From Mycolicibacterium hassiacum DSM 44199 (GTDB lineage: Bacteria > Actinomycetota > Actinomycetes > Mycobacteriales > Mycobacteriaceae): a DNA stretch of 64,000 bases. The stretch covers positions 2,914,001 to 2,978,000 of the forward strand of contig NZ_LR026975.1 in assembly GCF_900603025.1 (NCBI RefSeq), given 5' to 3'. Shown here one piece after another: positions 9,230 to 16,915 of this stretch (position 1 is the first letter of the stretch; every line of letters starts with the position of its first letter). Position numbers and translations under genes: made by a program. The notes below the pieces were generated by a model that did no database searches, was not told where the DNA came from, and was given only the letters and a program-made list of their open reading frames with translations.

Positions 9230-10714
9230 GAGGAATTGTCAAGACCTGTGGATCGGGGTGTTTCAGGCGACCTCCGTTCCGGCTTGCTGATCGCCGTCTG
9301 AGGGCGGGGTTGGTGGGGTGATCTCGGTGGGGCGTTCAAGCAGTTTGCCCTTGTGGAAGACCGCGCCGGCGCGCACCAGGGCGACCAGGTGTGGTGCGTT
9401 GACGGCGCGCCAGCGGGCCGCGGCGGCGTCGATGAGCTTGTAGGCCATGGCCAGACCAGCTGCTCGTGACCCCGGACCTTTGGTGACTTTGGTGCGCAAA
9501 CGCACTGTGGCGAAGGTGCTTTCGATCGGATTCGTGGTGCGTAGGTGGATCCAGTGCTCGGCGGGATAGCGGTAGAATTCCAGCAGGGTGTCCAGATCGT
9601 CGGTGATCTTGGCGACCGCCTTGGGATATTTGGCGCCGAAGTCGACCTCGAAGGCTTTGACCGCGACCTGGGCTTTGTCGATATCCTCGGCGTTGTAGAT
9701 CTCTTTGAGCGCTGCCAACGCCGACGGGTGTGCTGATTTCGGCAGCGCGGCAAGGACATTGGCTTGCTTGTGAAACCAGCACCGCTGCTCACGGGTGGCC
9801 GGGAACACTTCGCGCACCGCGTTCCAAAACCCCAAGGCGCCATCGCCGACCGCGAGCACTGGGGCGGTCATGCCGCGTCGTTTACAGTCGCGCAGCAGAT
9901 CAGCCCACGACTCGGTCGATTCCCGGTAGCCGTCGGTGATCGCCACCAGCTCTTTGCGGCCGTCAGCGCGCACGCCCAGCATCACCAGCAAACAGAGTTT
10001 TTCCTGGTCCAGGCGGACCTTGAGGTGGATACCGTCGACCCACAGGTAGACGTAGTCGGTGCCGGACAGGTCCCGGGCCGCAAACGCGCGGGCCTCGTCC
10101 TGCCACTGCGCCGTGAGCCGGGTGATCGTGGTGGCCGACAACCCCGCACCCGAACCCAGGAACTGCTCCAATGCCGGGGTGAAGTCGCTGGTGGACAGCC
10201 CGTGCAGGTACAGCAGCGGCAGCACTTCGCTCATCTGCGGAGACTTGCGCGCCCAGGCCGGCAGGATCGCCGAGGAGAACCGTTTGCGTTCGCCGGTGTC
10301 GGGGTCGACACGTTTGTCGTTGACTCGCGGCGCTTTGACCTGCACCGCACCGGCTGCGGTCAGCACCTCGCGGGGCTGGTGGTAGCCGTTGCGCACCACC
10401 AGGCGGTGGCCGTTGTCATCGAGCTGGTCGGCGTACTGGGCCACGTAGGCGGCGACCTCGGCCTGCAACGCGGCGGCCAGCATCTGTCGCGCCCCGTCGC
10501 GGACGATCTCATCCAACAACGAGCGACCGGGAGTGTCGCTGTCGTTGGCGTCCTCGGCGTCGTGAACTACGGTGAGCATGGGCGTACCTTCCCGAACCAG
10601 CGCGCCAACGCCGGCTCATGATCGGACCTACTGACATTCAGATCATCCTCGGGAAGGTGCGCCCACTTTCACGCCCCCACCCCGAGGCTCATCCACAGGT
10701 TCTGATCATTGCTC
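9230..10714 (-). mobile_element. Inner, intact IS256-family (IS6120-like) element
   Basis: A complete 1,485-bp copy from GAGGAATTGTC at 9230 to ATTGCTC at 10714, inserted in the 5' untranslated end of the outer copy. It is flanked by a perfect 9-bp direct repeat, TACCTTCCC, at 9221-9229 and 10715-10723. The target lies between the outer transposase start and its terminal inverted repeat. The insertion makes the 130-bp stretch 10585-10714 appear tandemly duplicated at 10715-10844; the second unit is simply the displaced right end of the outer element. Confidence 0.93.
9263..10579 (-). CDS. IS256-family transposase, intact
   Basis: A 438-residue mutator-type transposase. The DDE triad is visible as D182 (WVDGIHLK), D246 (AVGDGALGFW) and E353 (TTNPIESTF), with the family's C/H-containing stretch EQRCWFHK between the last two. 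The length fits the family. The ATG at 10579 is followed directly by the conserved N-terminal region. It is nearly identical to the split transposase in the surrounding element and could supply transposition functions to both. Apart from the usual IS256 inverted repeats and short upstream end there is no cargo. Confidence 0.95.
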   Translation of the reverse strand: MLTVVHDAEDANDSDTPGRSLLDEIVRDGARQMLAAALQAEVAAYVAQYADQLDDNGHRLVVRNGYHQPREVLTAAGAVQVKAPRVNDKRVDPDTGERKRFSSAILPAWARKSPQMSEVLPLLYLHGLSTSDFTPALEQFLGSGAGLSATTITRLTAQWQDEARAFAARDLSGTDYVYLWVDGIHLKVRLDQEKLCLLVMLGVRADGRKELVAITDGYRESTESWADLLRDCKRRGMTAPVLAVGDGALGFWNAVREVFPATREQRCWFHKQANVLAALPKSAHPSALAALKEIYNAEDIDKAQVAVKAFEVDFGAKYPKAVAKITDDLDTLLEFYRYPAEHWIHLRTTNPIESTFATVRLRTKVTKGPGSRAAGLAMAYKLIDAAAARWRAVNAPHLVALVRAGAVFHKGKLLERPTEITPPTPPSDGDQQAGTEVA

Positions 10715-10903
10715 TACCTTCCCGAACCAGCGCGCCAACGCCGGCTCATGATCGGACCTACTGACATTCAGATCATCCTCGGGAAGGTGCGCCCACTTTC
10801 ACGCCCCCACCCCGAGGCTCATCCACAGGTTCTGATCATTGCTCGGCCTGTCTGTGCTCTCTGCCAGAGTGAGGTTGACCTGCGGCAATAGAAAGCGGTG
10901 GTG

Positions 10904-11827
10904 ATGGCCTCGATGAGTCGGGAACAGATTGAGGCGATGGTCAACCTTGCCACGAACGGGTCGTTGTACCGGATCGACCAACGAGCCAAGCGCGGCGCTG
11001 AACTGCGCCAATGGGGACTGAACCCCCAGCGACCCCAGCCTGGGAGTCCGCTCGCCGCCGATGACGCTGCGTTCGAGCACGCGTATCCCGAGGCATTGTC
11101 CGGCGGGCAAGGTGTAACCGAGGAGTCGCTGTTCCCGATGATGAGTGCAGCGGAGTGCCTGGGAGCGGTAGAGACCCTTGTGGGTCACCGCCAGGCTGGA
11201 TCGCTGTTCGCCGTTCCGATCATGCAACTCTGCCGATCAGCGATGGAGACATCGGCACGGACGATCTGGATTCTCAGCCAGCCCGAACGCGCCGAGCGAG
11301 TCGAGCGGGCGTTTCGTGTGCTGGTGGCACAACTGGAGCAGCAGAAGAGGTTCCTCGCGATTGAGGAGCGGAACATGTCCGCCAATAAGGACCGTTTCCC
11401 GGCTGAGCTTCTTGAGATGAATCGTGAGCATCGGCGCAGGCAAGCGGCGCTGGTGCAAACGCTGAACGAGTTGTATCCACTCCCCGCTCCCGATGGGTTC
11501 GGAAAAACAATCGCCTTCGCGGCCACGTGGGTGGATAAGCACCTACCCGCGCATGACACCGGAGAGCTTGCCGCGAACGGGATGCACGGAGGATCGACAG
11601 CCTTCTACTCGTGGGGTTCAAGCCTGGTGCACGGCTACAAATGGGCGGTCGATTACGCCCGTGGGGTGCGATTGTTCCCCATGATTGCCGACAGCCTCGC
11701 CGCTGCGGTCTTTATGACCGAATGCGCGGTTTGCCTGTATGAGGCTGCACGCCGTGCTCCTGGTGGACAACGAAGCTCCGACAGCCTGATCCCTGAGGGG
11801 TCTGCTGCACGAACAGGTGACATCTGA
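10904..11827 (+). CDS. Hypothetical protein, 3' end replaced by IS3 sequence
   Basis: About 307 residues I do not recognise. The protein looks soluble, mostly helical, and rich in Glu, Arg and Ala; helical hydrophobic stretches (AVFMTECAVCLYEAA) sit near the C-terminus and there is no signal peptide. ATG 10904 is used; GTG 10898 and ATG 10913 are alternatives. The IS3-family left inverted repeat begins at 11798, so the last ten residues (EGSAARTGDI) come largely from the insertion sequence and the native C-terminus is lost. The 5' end lies only 60 bases from the outer IS256 element. It is an orphan between two IS elements, and its base composition and context suggest imported DNA. Function unknown; it may be inactive. 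Confidence 0.55.
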   Translation: MASMSREQIEAMVNLATNGSLYRIDQRAKRGAELRQWGLNPQRPQPGSPLAADDAAFEHAYPEALSGGQGVTEESLFPMMSAAECLGAVETLVGHRQAGSLFAVPIMQLCRSAMETSARTIWILSQPERAERVERAFRVLVAQLEQQKRFLAIEERNMSANKDRFPAELLEMNREHRRRQAALVQTLNELYPLPAPDGFGKTIAFAATWVDKHLPAHDTGELAANGMHGGSTAFYSWGSSLVHGYKWAVDYARGVRLFPMIADSLAAAVFMTECAVCLYEAARRAPGGQRSSDSLIPEGSAARTGDI

Positions 11828-11867
11828 GTTGGCTTGTCCAGCGTGGGCAGGCTGGAAGGATGTCCCC

Positions 11868-12176
11868 ATGGCAAGGCCCTATCCCCGTGAGTTCCGCGAC
11901 GACGTCGTGCGCGTGGCCCGCAACCGCGAAGACGGTGTGACGATCGAGCAGATCGCCACCGATTTCGGTGTGCACCCGATGACGCTGCACAAATGGCTTC
12001 GCCAGGCCGACATCGACGAGGGCACCAAGCCCGGTAGAACCACCAGCGAGTCCGGTGAGCTGCGTGAGGCCCGGCGTCGGATCAAGCTGCTCGAGCTGGA
12101 GAACGAGGTGCTGCGCCGGGCCGCGGCGTATCTGTCACAGGCCAACCTGCCGGGAAAAGGCTCTACCCGCTCGTGA
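11868..12176 (+). CDS. IS3-family OrfA (helix-turn-helix DNA-binding protein)
   Basis: A 102-residue HTH_Tnp_1-type protein. The helix-turn-helix is visible in DGVTIEQIATDFGVHPMTLH at residues 24-43, followed by a leucine-zipper-like segment (RRRIKLLELENEVLRRAAAYL) used for dimerisation. Start ATG 11868. It ends at a TGA just after the frameshift site and overlaps orfB. In this family OrfA alone regulates transposition, and the fused OrfAB is the transposase. Confidence 0.9.
   Translation: MARPYPREFRDDVVRVARNREDGVTIEQIATDFGVHPMTLHKWLRQADIDEGTKPGRTTSESGELREARRRIKLLELENEVLRRAAAYLSQANLPGKGSTRS
12152..12158 (+). promoter_or_regulatory. Programmed -1 ribosomal frameshift heptamer GGGAAAA
   Basis: In the orfA frame this reads G GGA AAA, a classical X XXY YYZ slippery heptamer. 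A -1 slip continues as AGG CTC TAC CCG CTC GTG AAA, giving RLYPLVKELAADG, which joins smoothly onto orfB. This is the standard way IS3 elements make OrfAB. I did not identify a clear downstream stimulatory structure. Confidence 0.8.
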
Positions 12177-13033
12177 AAGAGCTCGCCGCCGACGGGATCC
12201 CCGTCGCGGTGACGTGCCGGGTACTCAAGCTCGCCCGCCAACCGTATTACCGCTGGCTGGCCGCCCCAGTCACCGACGCCGACCTCGTTGAGGCCTACCG
12301 CGCCAACGCCCTGTTCGACGCTCACCACGAGGACCCCGAGTTCGGGTACCGCTACCTGGCCGAAGAGGCCCGCGACGCCGGCGAACCGATGGCCGAGCGC
12401 ACCGCGTGGCGCATCTGCTCGCACAATCGCCTGTGGAGCGTGTTCGGCAAGCGCAAACGCGGCAAGAACGGCAAGCCCGGCCCACCAGTCCACGACGATC
12501 TCGTCGAACGTGACTTCACCGCTGAGGCGCCGAATCAGCTGTGGCTGGCCGATATTACCGAACACCGCACCGGCGAGGGCAAGCTCTACCTCTGCGCCAT
12601 CAAAGACGTGTTCTCCAACCGCATCGTCGGCTACAGCATCGACTCCCGGATGAAGTCCCGACTGGCCACCCGTGCACTGCACAGCGCGGTAGCCCGACGC
12701 GGAGATGTCGCCGGATGCATTCTGCATTCGGATCGTGGATCTCAGTTCAGGTCAAGGAGATTCGTACACGCGCTGCACCATCACGACATGGTCGGCTCCA
12801 TGGGGCGCGTCGGCGCGGCCGGCGACAACGCAGCCATGGAGAGCTTCTTCAGCCTGCTGCAGAAGAACGTCTTGGACCGCCGCCGTTGGCGCACCCGAGA
12901 AGAGCTGCGGATCGCGATCGTCATCTGGATCGAACGGACCTACCATCGCCGCCGGCGCCAGGCCGGCCTCGACCGGTTGACCCCCATCGAGTTCGAAGCC
13001 ATCATGACCACACCGGCCAGTCAGGCCGCGTGA
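12173..13033 (+). CDS. IS3-family OrfB (DDE integrase domain)
   Basis: A 286-residue rve-type integrase core. The N-terminal HTH_21-like part (FGYRYLAEEARDAG) is followed by the DDE residues: D in LWLADITEH, D in LHSDRGSQF, and E in NAAMESFFSLLQKNVL, then the family's R/K-rich C-terminus (HHRRRRQAGLDRLTPIEFE type). It is in the -1 frame relative to orfA and is made mainly as OrfAB through frameshifting. The frame is intact, so the element may be active. Confidence 0.93.
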   Translation: MKELAADGIPVAVTCRVLKLARQPYYRWLAAPVTDADLVEAYRANALFDAHHEDPEFGYRYLAEEARDAGEPMAERTAWRICSHNRLWSVFGKRKRGKNGKPGPPVHDDLVERDFTAEAPNQLWLADITEHRTGEGKLYLCAIKDVFSNRIVGYSIDSRMKSRLATRALHSAVARRGDVAGCILHSDRGSQFRSRRFVHALHHHDMVGSMGRVGAAGDNAAMESFFSLLQKNVLDRRRWRTREELRIAIVIWIERTYHRRRRQAGLDRLTPIEFEAIMTTPASQAA

Positions 13034-13065
13034 CCGAAACTGTCACCTGTTCGTGCAGCAGACCC

Positions 13066-13330
13066 GTATCAGTGCGATTGCAGAGGCTTCCGGCCGACAC
13101 CGAATCACCGGCGATAATGCTGTCGGCCAAACCCTTTGTCAGCGTCTTGCTGTGGGCGGCAAGCGGGCATTTTTCCGGTACTCGCCGGCATACGCGCTCA
13201 TCGCTTCGCCCGAAGTGCGCAACACTGATCAGAACGATGGTGGAGCAACCGCGTCGTCGCAGACCCGGGCCTCCGATCAAGTAGTCGCGAACGGCATTGC
13301 GGGCGGCTGGCGAAACCCGTCCGGCCCGTC
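13066..13330. other. Junction between the mobile island and conserved chromosome
   Basis: About 265 bases between the IS3 right end and the LLM oxidoreductase. Frames are open on both strands, but none has a recognisable start, ribosome site or domain. A minus-strand stretch reads RDYLIGGPGLRRRGCST..., which I do not recognise. It may be the remains of a gene disrupted by the island. No tRNA or attachment-site repeat was seen at this edge. Confidence 0.4.
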
Positions 13331-14224
13331 TCAGCCGAACTGCTCGGCCACCTCGGCCGCGATCCGCAATTGGTCGATGTCCGAACTGGTGGGGATCAGA
13401 TGGATCTCGTCGGCGCCGATGTCCTGGAACGCGCGCAGTGTCTCGACGAGCTGATCGGCGGTGCCGGCCCAGCCGGTGGTCGGCGCCATCGCGTCGACGT
13501 ACTCGGCGGGGATCCAGTTGAGGTAGCGCCGCAGATGGGCGTGGACCTGGGCGCGCGGCGCATCGCCCTCGCCGATCGCGAACCAGAACGAGGTGGCCAG
13601 ATGCGGTGCGCCCCGGCCCGCCTCGGCCCACGCCCGGCGGGCGACGTCGAACAGCTCCCGTTGTTTGGCCAGATCCAGGTCCAGGGTGGTGCCGGCCAGC
13701 CCCACGGCCCAGCTCGCCGCGCTCCGCACCGTCTTCGGGCCGGTCGTGCCGACCAGCAGCGGCGGCCCACCCGGTTGCACCGGACGGGGCCCGACCGGCA
13801 ACACCGAGTCGGTCACCTTCTCCCCCGCCCACACCCGCTTCATCACCGCCACCCGGTCGGCCATCGCGCGCATGGTCTGGGTCCTGGGATCGGCGCCGAC
13901 GGCCCGGTAGTCCTCGTGGCGACCGCCGACGCCGAGCCCGACGGTCAGCCGTCCCTCACACAGCAGATCCGCGGTGGCCAGCGCCTTGGCCAGCAGCACC
14001 GGATCATGCAGTTGCGGCACCACGACGGTCGTCACCAGGCGCACCCGTCGGGTCCAGGCGGCCAGCGCCCCGAGCAGGGTCAGACAGTCGGGGTTGTCGA
14101 ACGCGATGCGTTCGCCCCAGCACAGTGACGAGAACGGGCCCTCGTCGATGAACCGTGCCCACCGCTCGAGGGTGGTGGCGTCGAGGTCGGGCTCCATCAC
14201 CGGCATCGTCATCCCGATCTGCAC
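13331..14224 (-). CDS. LLM-class flavin/F420-dependent oxidoreductase
   Basis: A 297-residue luciferase-like monooxygenase fold (bacterial luciferase superfamily). The start is placed at a GTG giving VQIGMTMPVMEP, matching the first beta strand of the family; a frame extending about 15 residues further upstream looks non-coding. Diagnostic segments are CWGERIAF, the strand RVRLVTTVVVPQLHDP and the cofactor region LTVGLGVGGRHEDY. Mycobacteria hold many such enzymes, most using F420; the substrate cannot be read from sequence. It is the first ordinary chromosomal gene to the right of the IS island and stands alone on its strand. Confidence 0.88.
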   Translation of the reverse strand: MQIGMTMPVMEPDLDATTLERWARFIDEGPFSSLCWGERIAFDNPDCLTLLGALAAWTRRVRLVTTVVVPQLHDPVLLAKALATADLLCEGRLTVGLGVGGRHEDYRAVGADPRTQTMRAMADRVAVMKRVWAGEKVTDSVLPVGPRPVQPGGPPLLVGTTGPKTVRSAASWAVGLAGTTLDLDLAKQRELFDVARRAWAEAGRGAPHLATSFWFAIGEGDAPRAQVHAHLRRYLNWIPAEYVDAMAPTTGWAGTADQLVETLRAFQDIGADEIHLIPTSSDIDQLRIAAEVAEQFG

Positions 14225-14290
14225 GCCCGCGATTCTGTCAGACCGCGCGAGCGCGGCCGCCGACCGCACAAGGCAGCGGGAGCGGCCCGC

Positions 14291-15457
14291 CTATCCCACC
14301 GGCTGTTCGAGCAGCGCCGGGGGTCTCGGCCCGATCGCGTAGAGATGGTCCGGTGTCGCGATCGAGGTGATGTCGTAGGCCAGCTGCCCCGCCGAATGCG
14401 GTTTCGGCACATCGGAGTTCACGATCACGACGAGTGTGGCGTCGCGTTCGGGCAGATACACCGCGACGGTCGCGTACCCGGGGATGTCACCGTTGTGGCC
14501 CAGCCAGCCCTCGGTGTCGAACAACGCGAAGCTGTAGGACACGCCCTGCGCGGCCGGTGAGCCGCCGGCGAGCCGCTGCTGGTGGGTTTCCGGACGCAGC
14601 AATGCCCCCCGGCCGACCGCGGCGGCCCAGGTGCGCAGATCGGCTGCGGTGGACACGATCTTGCCGGCCGCGTCCGCCCACGACGGGTTCCACCAGGTGG
14701 TGTCGATGATCCGGTCGCCGGGACCGTCGGCGTAGCCGTGGGCGAACGGGGTCGGCAGCACCCCGTCGGCCGGGTAGCTGGTGTGCCGAAGTCCCAGCGG
14801 GGCGAAAACATTGCGCTGCAGATACTCGCCGAGCGGCAGCCCGCTGACCTTTTCCACCACCATGCCCAGCAGCACGGTGTTGGTGTTGCTGTACTCGAAT
14901 CGTTCGCCCGGGGCGAATCGCACCGGCTCGGTGAACGCCCAGTCGATGAGCTCGCGTGGCGTGGTCGCCATCGCCGTCGGGCCGGCCGGCGCCTCGGCGA
15001 GCAGCCGTTGCTCGAACCCCTTGGTCTCGGTGTAGTCCGGCAGCCCGCTGCGCATCCGGCCGAGCATGTCGAGCGTGATCAGGTCGCCGTTCGGAACGCC
15101 GTCGACGTAGCGGGAGATCGGGTCGGCGAGGCTGATCCGGCCCTGATCGACCAGTTGCAGCACGGCCGTGCCGGTGAAGGTCTTGGTGACGCTGCCGATG
15201 CGGGTGTGGTGGTCGACGGTCATCGGTGTGCCGGTGGCGGTGTCGCTGACGCCGAAGGCCCGCACGTAGTCGATCTCGCCGGGGATCGACAGGCTCACGA
15301 CGGCGCCGGGAACGCCCATCTGGGCGATCCTGGCCGAGATCGTGGCATCGAGCCGCGCAGCGAGGTCGGGGTCCGGTTGCGCCGCTGTCGTCGGACCGAC
15401 CAGCAGCTGCCCCACCACCGCGGCGGCCACCAGCGCCAGCACCCGGAGTATCCGCAT
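14291..15457 (-). CDS. Secreted serine hydrolase, beta-lactamase/DD-peptidase fold
   Basis: A 388-residue class C beta-lactamase-like protein. An N-terminal Sec signal (MRILRVLALVAAAVVGQLLV, cleavage likely near TTAAQP) is followed by the SxxK motif SVTK, the YxN motif in FEYSNTNTVLLG, and GHNGDIPGY near the C-terminus in place of KTG. The start is chosen from the AGGTGATGTG ribosome site just before the ATG. Relatives include D-aminopeptidases, esterases and mycobacterial Lpq-type hydrolases; a true antibiotic-hydrolysing role is unlikely without closer homology. It is divergent from the sensor kinase operon across a 150-bp region that contains a palindrome. Confidence 0.87.
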   Translation of the reverse strand: MRILRVLALVAAAVVGQLLVGPTTAAQPDPDLAARLDATISARIAQMGVPGAVVSLSIPGEIDYVRAFGVSDTATGTPMTVDHHTRIGSVTKTFTGTAVLQLVDQGRISLADPISRYVDGVPNGDLITLDMLGRMRSGLPDYTETKGFEQRLLAEAPAGPTAMATTPRELIDWAFTEPVRFAPGERFEYSNTNTVLLGMVVEKVSGLPLGEYLQRNVFAPLGLRHTSYPADGVLPTPFAHGYADGPGDRIIDTTWWNPSWADAAGKIVSTAADLRTWAAAVGRGALLRPETHQQRLAGGSPAAQGVSYSFALFDTEGWLGHNGDIPGYATVAVYLPERDATLVVIVNSDVPKPHSAGQLAYDITSIATPDHLYAIGPRPPALLEQPVG

Positions 15458-15534
15458 CACATCACCTCGAGTCCCGCTACCTGCGCATCGTTGGGCTTTG
15501 CTCAGCGAGCCATGGCACGCAGAACACCAATGTA

Positions 15535-15550
15535 CGGGGGTTTTCCCCCG
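15535..15550. promoter_or_regulatory. Palindrome CGGGGG-TTTT-CCCCCG in a divergent promoter region
   Basis: A perfect 6-bp inverted repeat with a TTTT spacer lies 58 bases upstream of the sensor kinase start and 78 bases from the divergent hydrolase start. Its position suits an operator, perhaps for the NarL-type regulator of the adjacent operon. Binding is inference only; a short hairpin is the alternative. Confidence 0.4.
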
Positions 15551-15607
15551 CAAAGGTCTCCGGATTACGCTGTGTCGCCCGCACCGCGCCGTCCATATGT
15601 TGAAGGC

Positions 15608-16915
15608 ATGGTCGCACTCACCGACACCGATCCCCCTGCCACAGCGACACCGGCCGAGACGGCTTCGGGCCCGCCCCGGACCCGGACCATCGGCGTGGTA
15701 CCGACGGCCTCACTGATAGCCGGTGCCGCCGTCGCCACGGTGTGGGCGTGGATTCCGCTGTCGATCCTGATCCTGGGTTTCACCTCGATACCCAGCGTCA
15801 TCGGCTTCGTGCTGGCCGCCGTGGTGTTCATCTACCTGATGCGTGGCGTCGAGTGGGTCGAGCGGGTGCGCAGCGAAGCGGTCTTCGGGTTGGGCATCGG
15901 CGTGCAGCCGCGGGTGCTGTCGCCCTATACCGGTTTCCAGCGGTGGGCGCACCAGCTGTGGCTGGACGTCAGCAGCGCGCGGTTCTGGAAGGCGGTCGCC
16001 CACCATTACCTGCGCATGGCCTATGACCTGGTCGTCGCCGGTGTCGCGGCCGGCCTGCTGGCGCTGGCCGTGCTGGGCCCGGCCGCGTCGACGGCGGTCC
16101 GGCAGAGCGACGCCGACGCCGGGGTGTCGTTTGTTCCGGCGCCCTGGTCGTGGCTGCTGGCCGCGCTGGCCCTGGGCCTGGCGGTGGCGATGCTCGTCTT
16201 CGCGCCCGTCGTGGATGCCCGGATCGACCGGTGGCTGCTGTCGCCCTCGCCGACGACCGCCCTGCAACAGCGGGTCAGCCTGCTCACCGACGCGCACGAG
16301 GGCGCGGTGTCCTCGGCGCAGACCGAGCGTCGCCGCATCGAGCGCGACCTGCACGACAGCGTGCAGCCGCGACTGGTATCGCTGGCGATGACGATCGGGC
16401 TGGCCCAGACCAAGCTCGACACCGACCTGCCCGCCGCCAAGGAGCTGATCGCCGAGGCACACGAGGACGCCAAGGCCGCGCTCGTCGAGCTGCGCAACGT
16501 GATCCGCGGCATCGCACCGACCATCCTGTCCGACCGCGGGCTCGACGCCGCCCTCTCGGCGGTGGCGCAACGCTCACCGGTGCCCACCACGCTCAACATC
16601 GACCTGCCACGGCGGCTGCCCGAGGAGGTGGAGGCGTGTGCCTACTTCGTGGTGGCCGAGGCGCTGACCAATGTGGCCAAACACGCCCACGCCACCCAGG
16701 CGGTGGTCACCGTGCGCTATGACGAACCGTCGAACCAGTTGTTCGTCTCGGTGTTCGACGACGGGCGCGGTGGCGCACGGATCTCCGACGACGGCAATGC
16801 CACCGGACTGCGGGGGCTGGCGGAACGCGTCCGCGCCGCACTGGGCACGTTCTCGGTGTCCAGTCCCGCGACCGGCCCGACCATCGTCACGGCGGTGCTG
16901 CCATGCGGATCGTGA
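15608..16915 (+). CDS. Sensor histidine kinase (HisKA_3, NarX/LiaS/DesK type)
   Basis: A 435-residue membrane kinase. Two transmembrane pairs lie at about residues 35-80 and 137-200, with the N-terminal part resembling the DUF-type sensor region of actinobacterial kinases. The dimerisation helix carries the phospho-acceptor His in RRIERDLHDSVQPRLVSLAM (about residue 247), and an HATPase domain follows (N box EALTNVAKHAHA; FDDGRGG; ATGLRGLAERV). The ATG at 15608 is used because upstream sequence in frame is antisense to the hydrolase and non-coding. It overlaps the response regulator by 13 bases. With the DUF4097 gene it forms a three-gene unit common in actinobacteria, probably an envelope-stress system. 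Confidence 0.9.
   Translation: MVALTDTDPPATATPAETASGPPRTRTIGVVPTASLIAGAAVATVWAWIPLSILILGFTSIPSVIGFVLAAVVFIYLMRGVEWVERVRSEAVFGLGIGVQPRVLSPYTGFQRWAHQLWLDVSSARFWKAVAHHYLRMAYDLVVAGVAAGLLALAVLGPAASTAVRQSDADAGVSFVPAPWSWLLAALALGLAVAMLVFAPVVDARIDRWLLSPSPTTALQQRVSLLTDAHEGAVSSAQTERRRIERDLHDSVQPRLVSLAMTIGLAQTKLDTDLPAAKELIAEAHEDAKAALVELRNVIRGIAPTILSDRGLDAALSAVAQRSPVPTTLNIDLPRRLPEEVEACAYFVVAEALTNVAKHAHATQAVVTVRYDEPSNQLFVSVFDDGRGGARISDDGNATGLRGLAERVRAALGTFSVSSPATGPTIVTAVLPCGS

Larger units (their letters stand above)
9221..10723. repeat. 9-bp target-site duplication TACCTTCCC around the inner IS256 copy
   Basis: TACCTTCCC occurs at 9221-9229 and 10715-10723 directly against the two ends of the inner element. 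Nine bases is the expected duplication for this IS256 subgroup. An uneroded duplication together with near-identical copies points to recent transposition. Confidence 0.92.
6370..10844 (-). mobile_element. Outer IS256-family (IS6120-like) element, interrupted twice
   Basis: The left end begins GAGGAATTGTCAA at 6370 and the right end finishes ...TCATTGCTC at 10844; the two ends are imperfect inverted repeats of about 25 bp. Removing the nested IS256 copy plus one 9-bp duplication (1,494 bp) and the IS110 insertion (1,496 bp) leaves exactly 1,485 bp, identical to the length of the inner copy. This size, with 9-bp target duplications, fits what I recall of IS6120 from M. smegmatis. The element's own flanks, GCGGCCGTC (6361-6369) and GGCCTGTCT (10845-10853), do not match, so no target duplication survives. 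Confidence 0.9.
11798..13065 (+). mobile_element. IS3-family insertion sequence
   Basis: Perfect 25-bp terminal inverted repeats lie at 11798-11822 and 13041-13065 (GGGTCTGCTGCACGAACAGG at the left outer end). The 1,268-bp element carries the usual two overlapping frames, orfA and orfB. I find no 3-5 bp direct repeat just outside the inverted repeats (left flank GAG, right flank GTA), so either the true ends differ by a few bases or one flank has been rearranged. Confidence 0.9.

Noticed and set aside
7011..9242. A 743-residue open frame on the minus strand joining IS256 and other sequence
   Set aside because: It is the 5' half of the outer IS256 transposase followed by antisense reading of the IS110 gene; not a real fusion protein.
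10585..10844. A 130-bp tandem duplication
   Set aside because: Explained fully by insertion of the inner IS256 copy into the end of the outer copy; the second unit is the outer element's displaced end.
6361..10853. Target-site duplication of the outer IS256 copy
   Set aside because: The two 9-bp flanks match poorly (about 5 of 8 positions at best), so no duplication is claimed.
13053..13454. A possible gene beginning at the IS3 right end
   Set aside because: Starts inside the inverted repeat, overlaps the LLM gene antisense and shows no motif.
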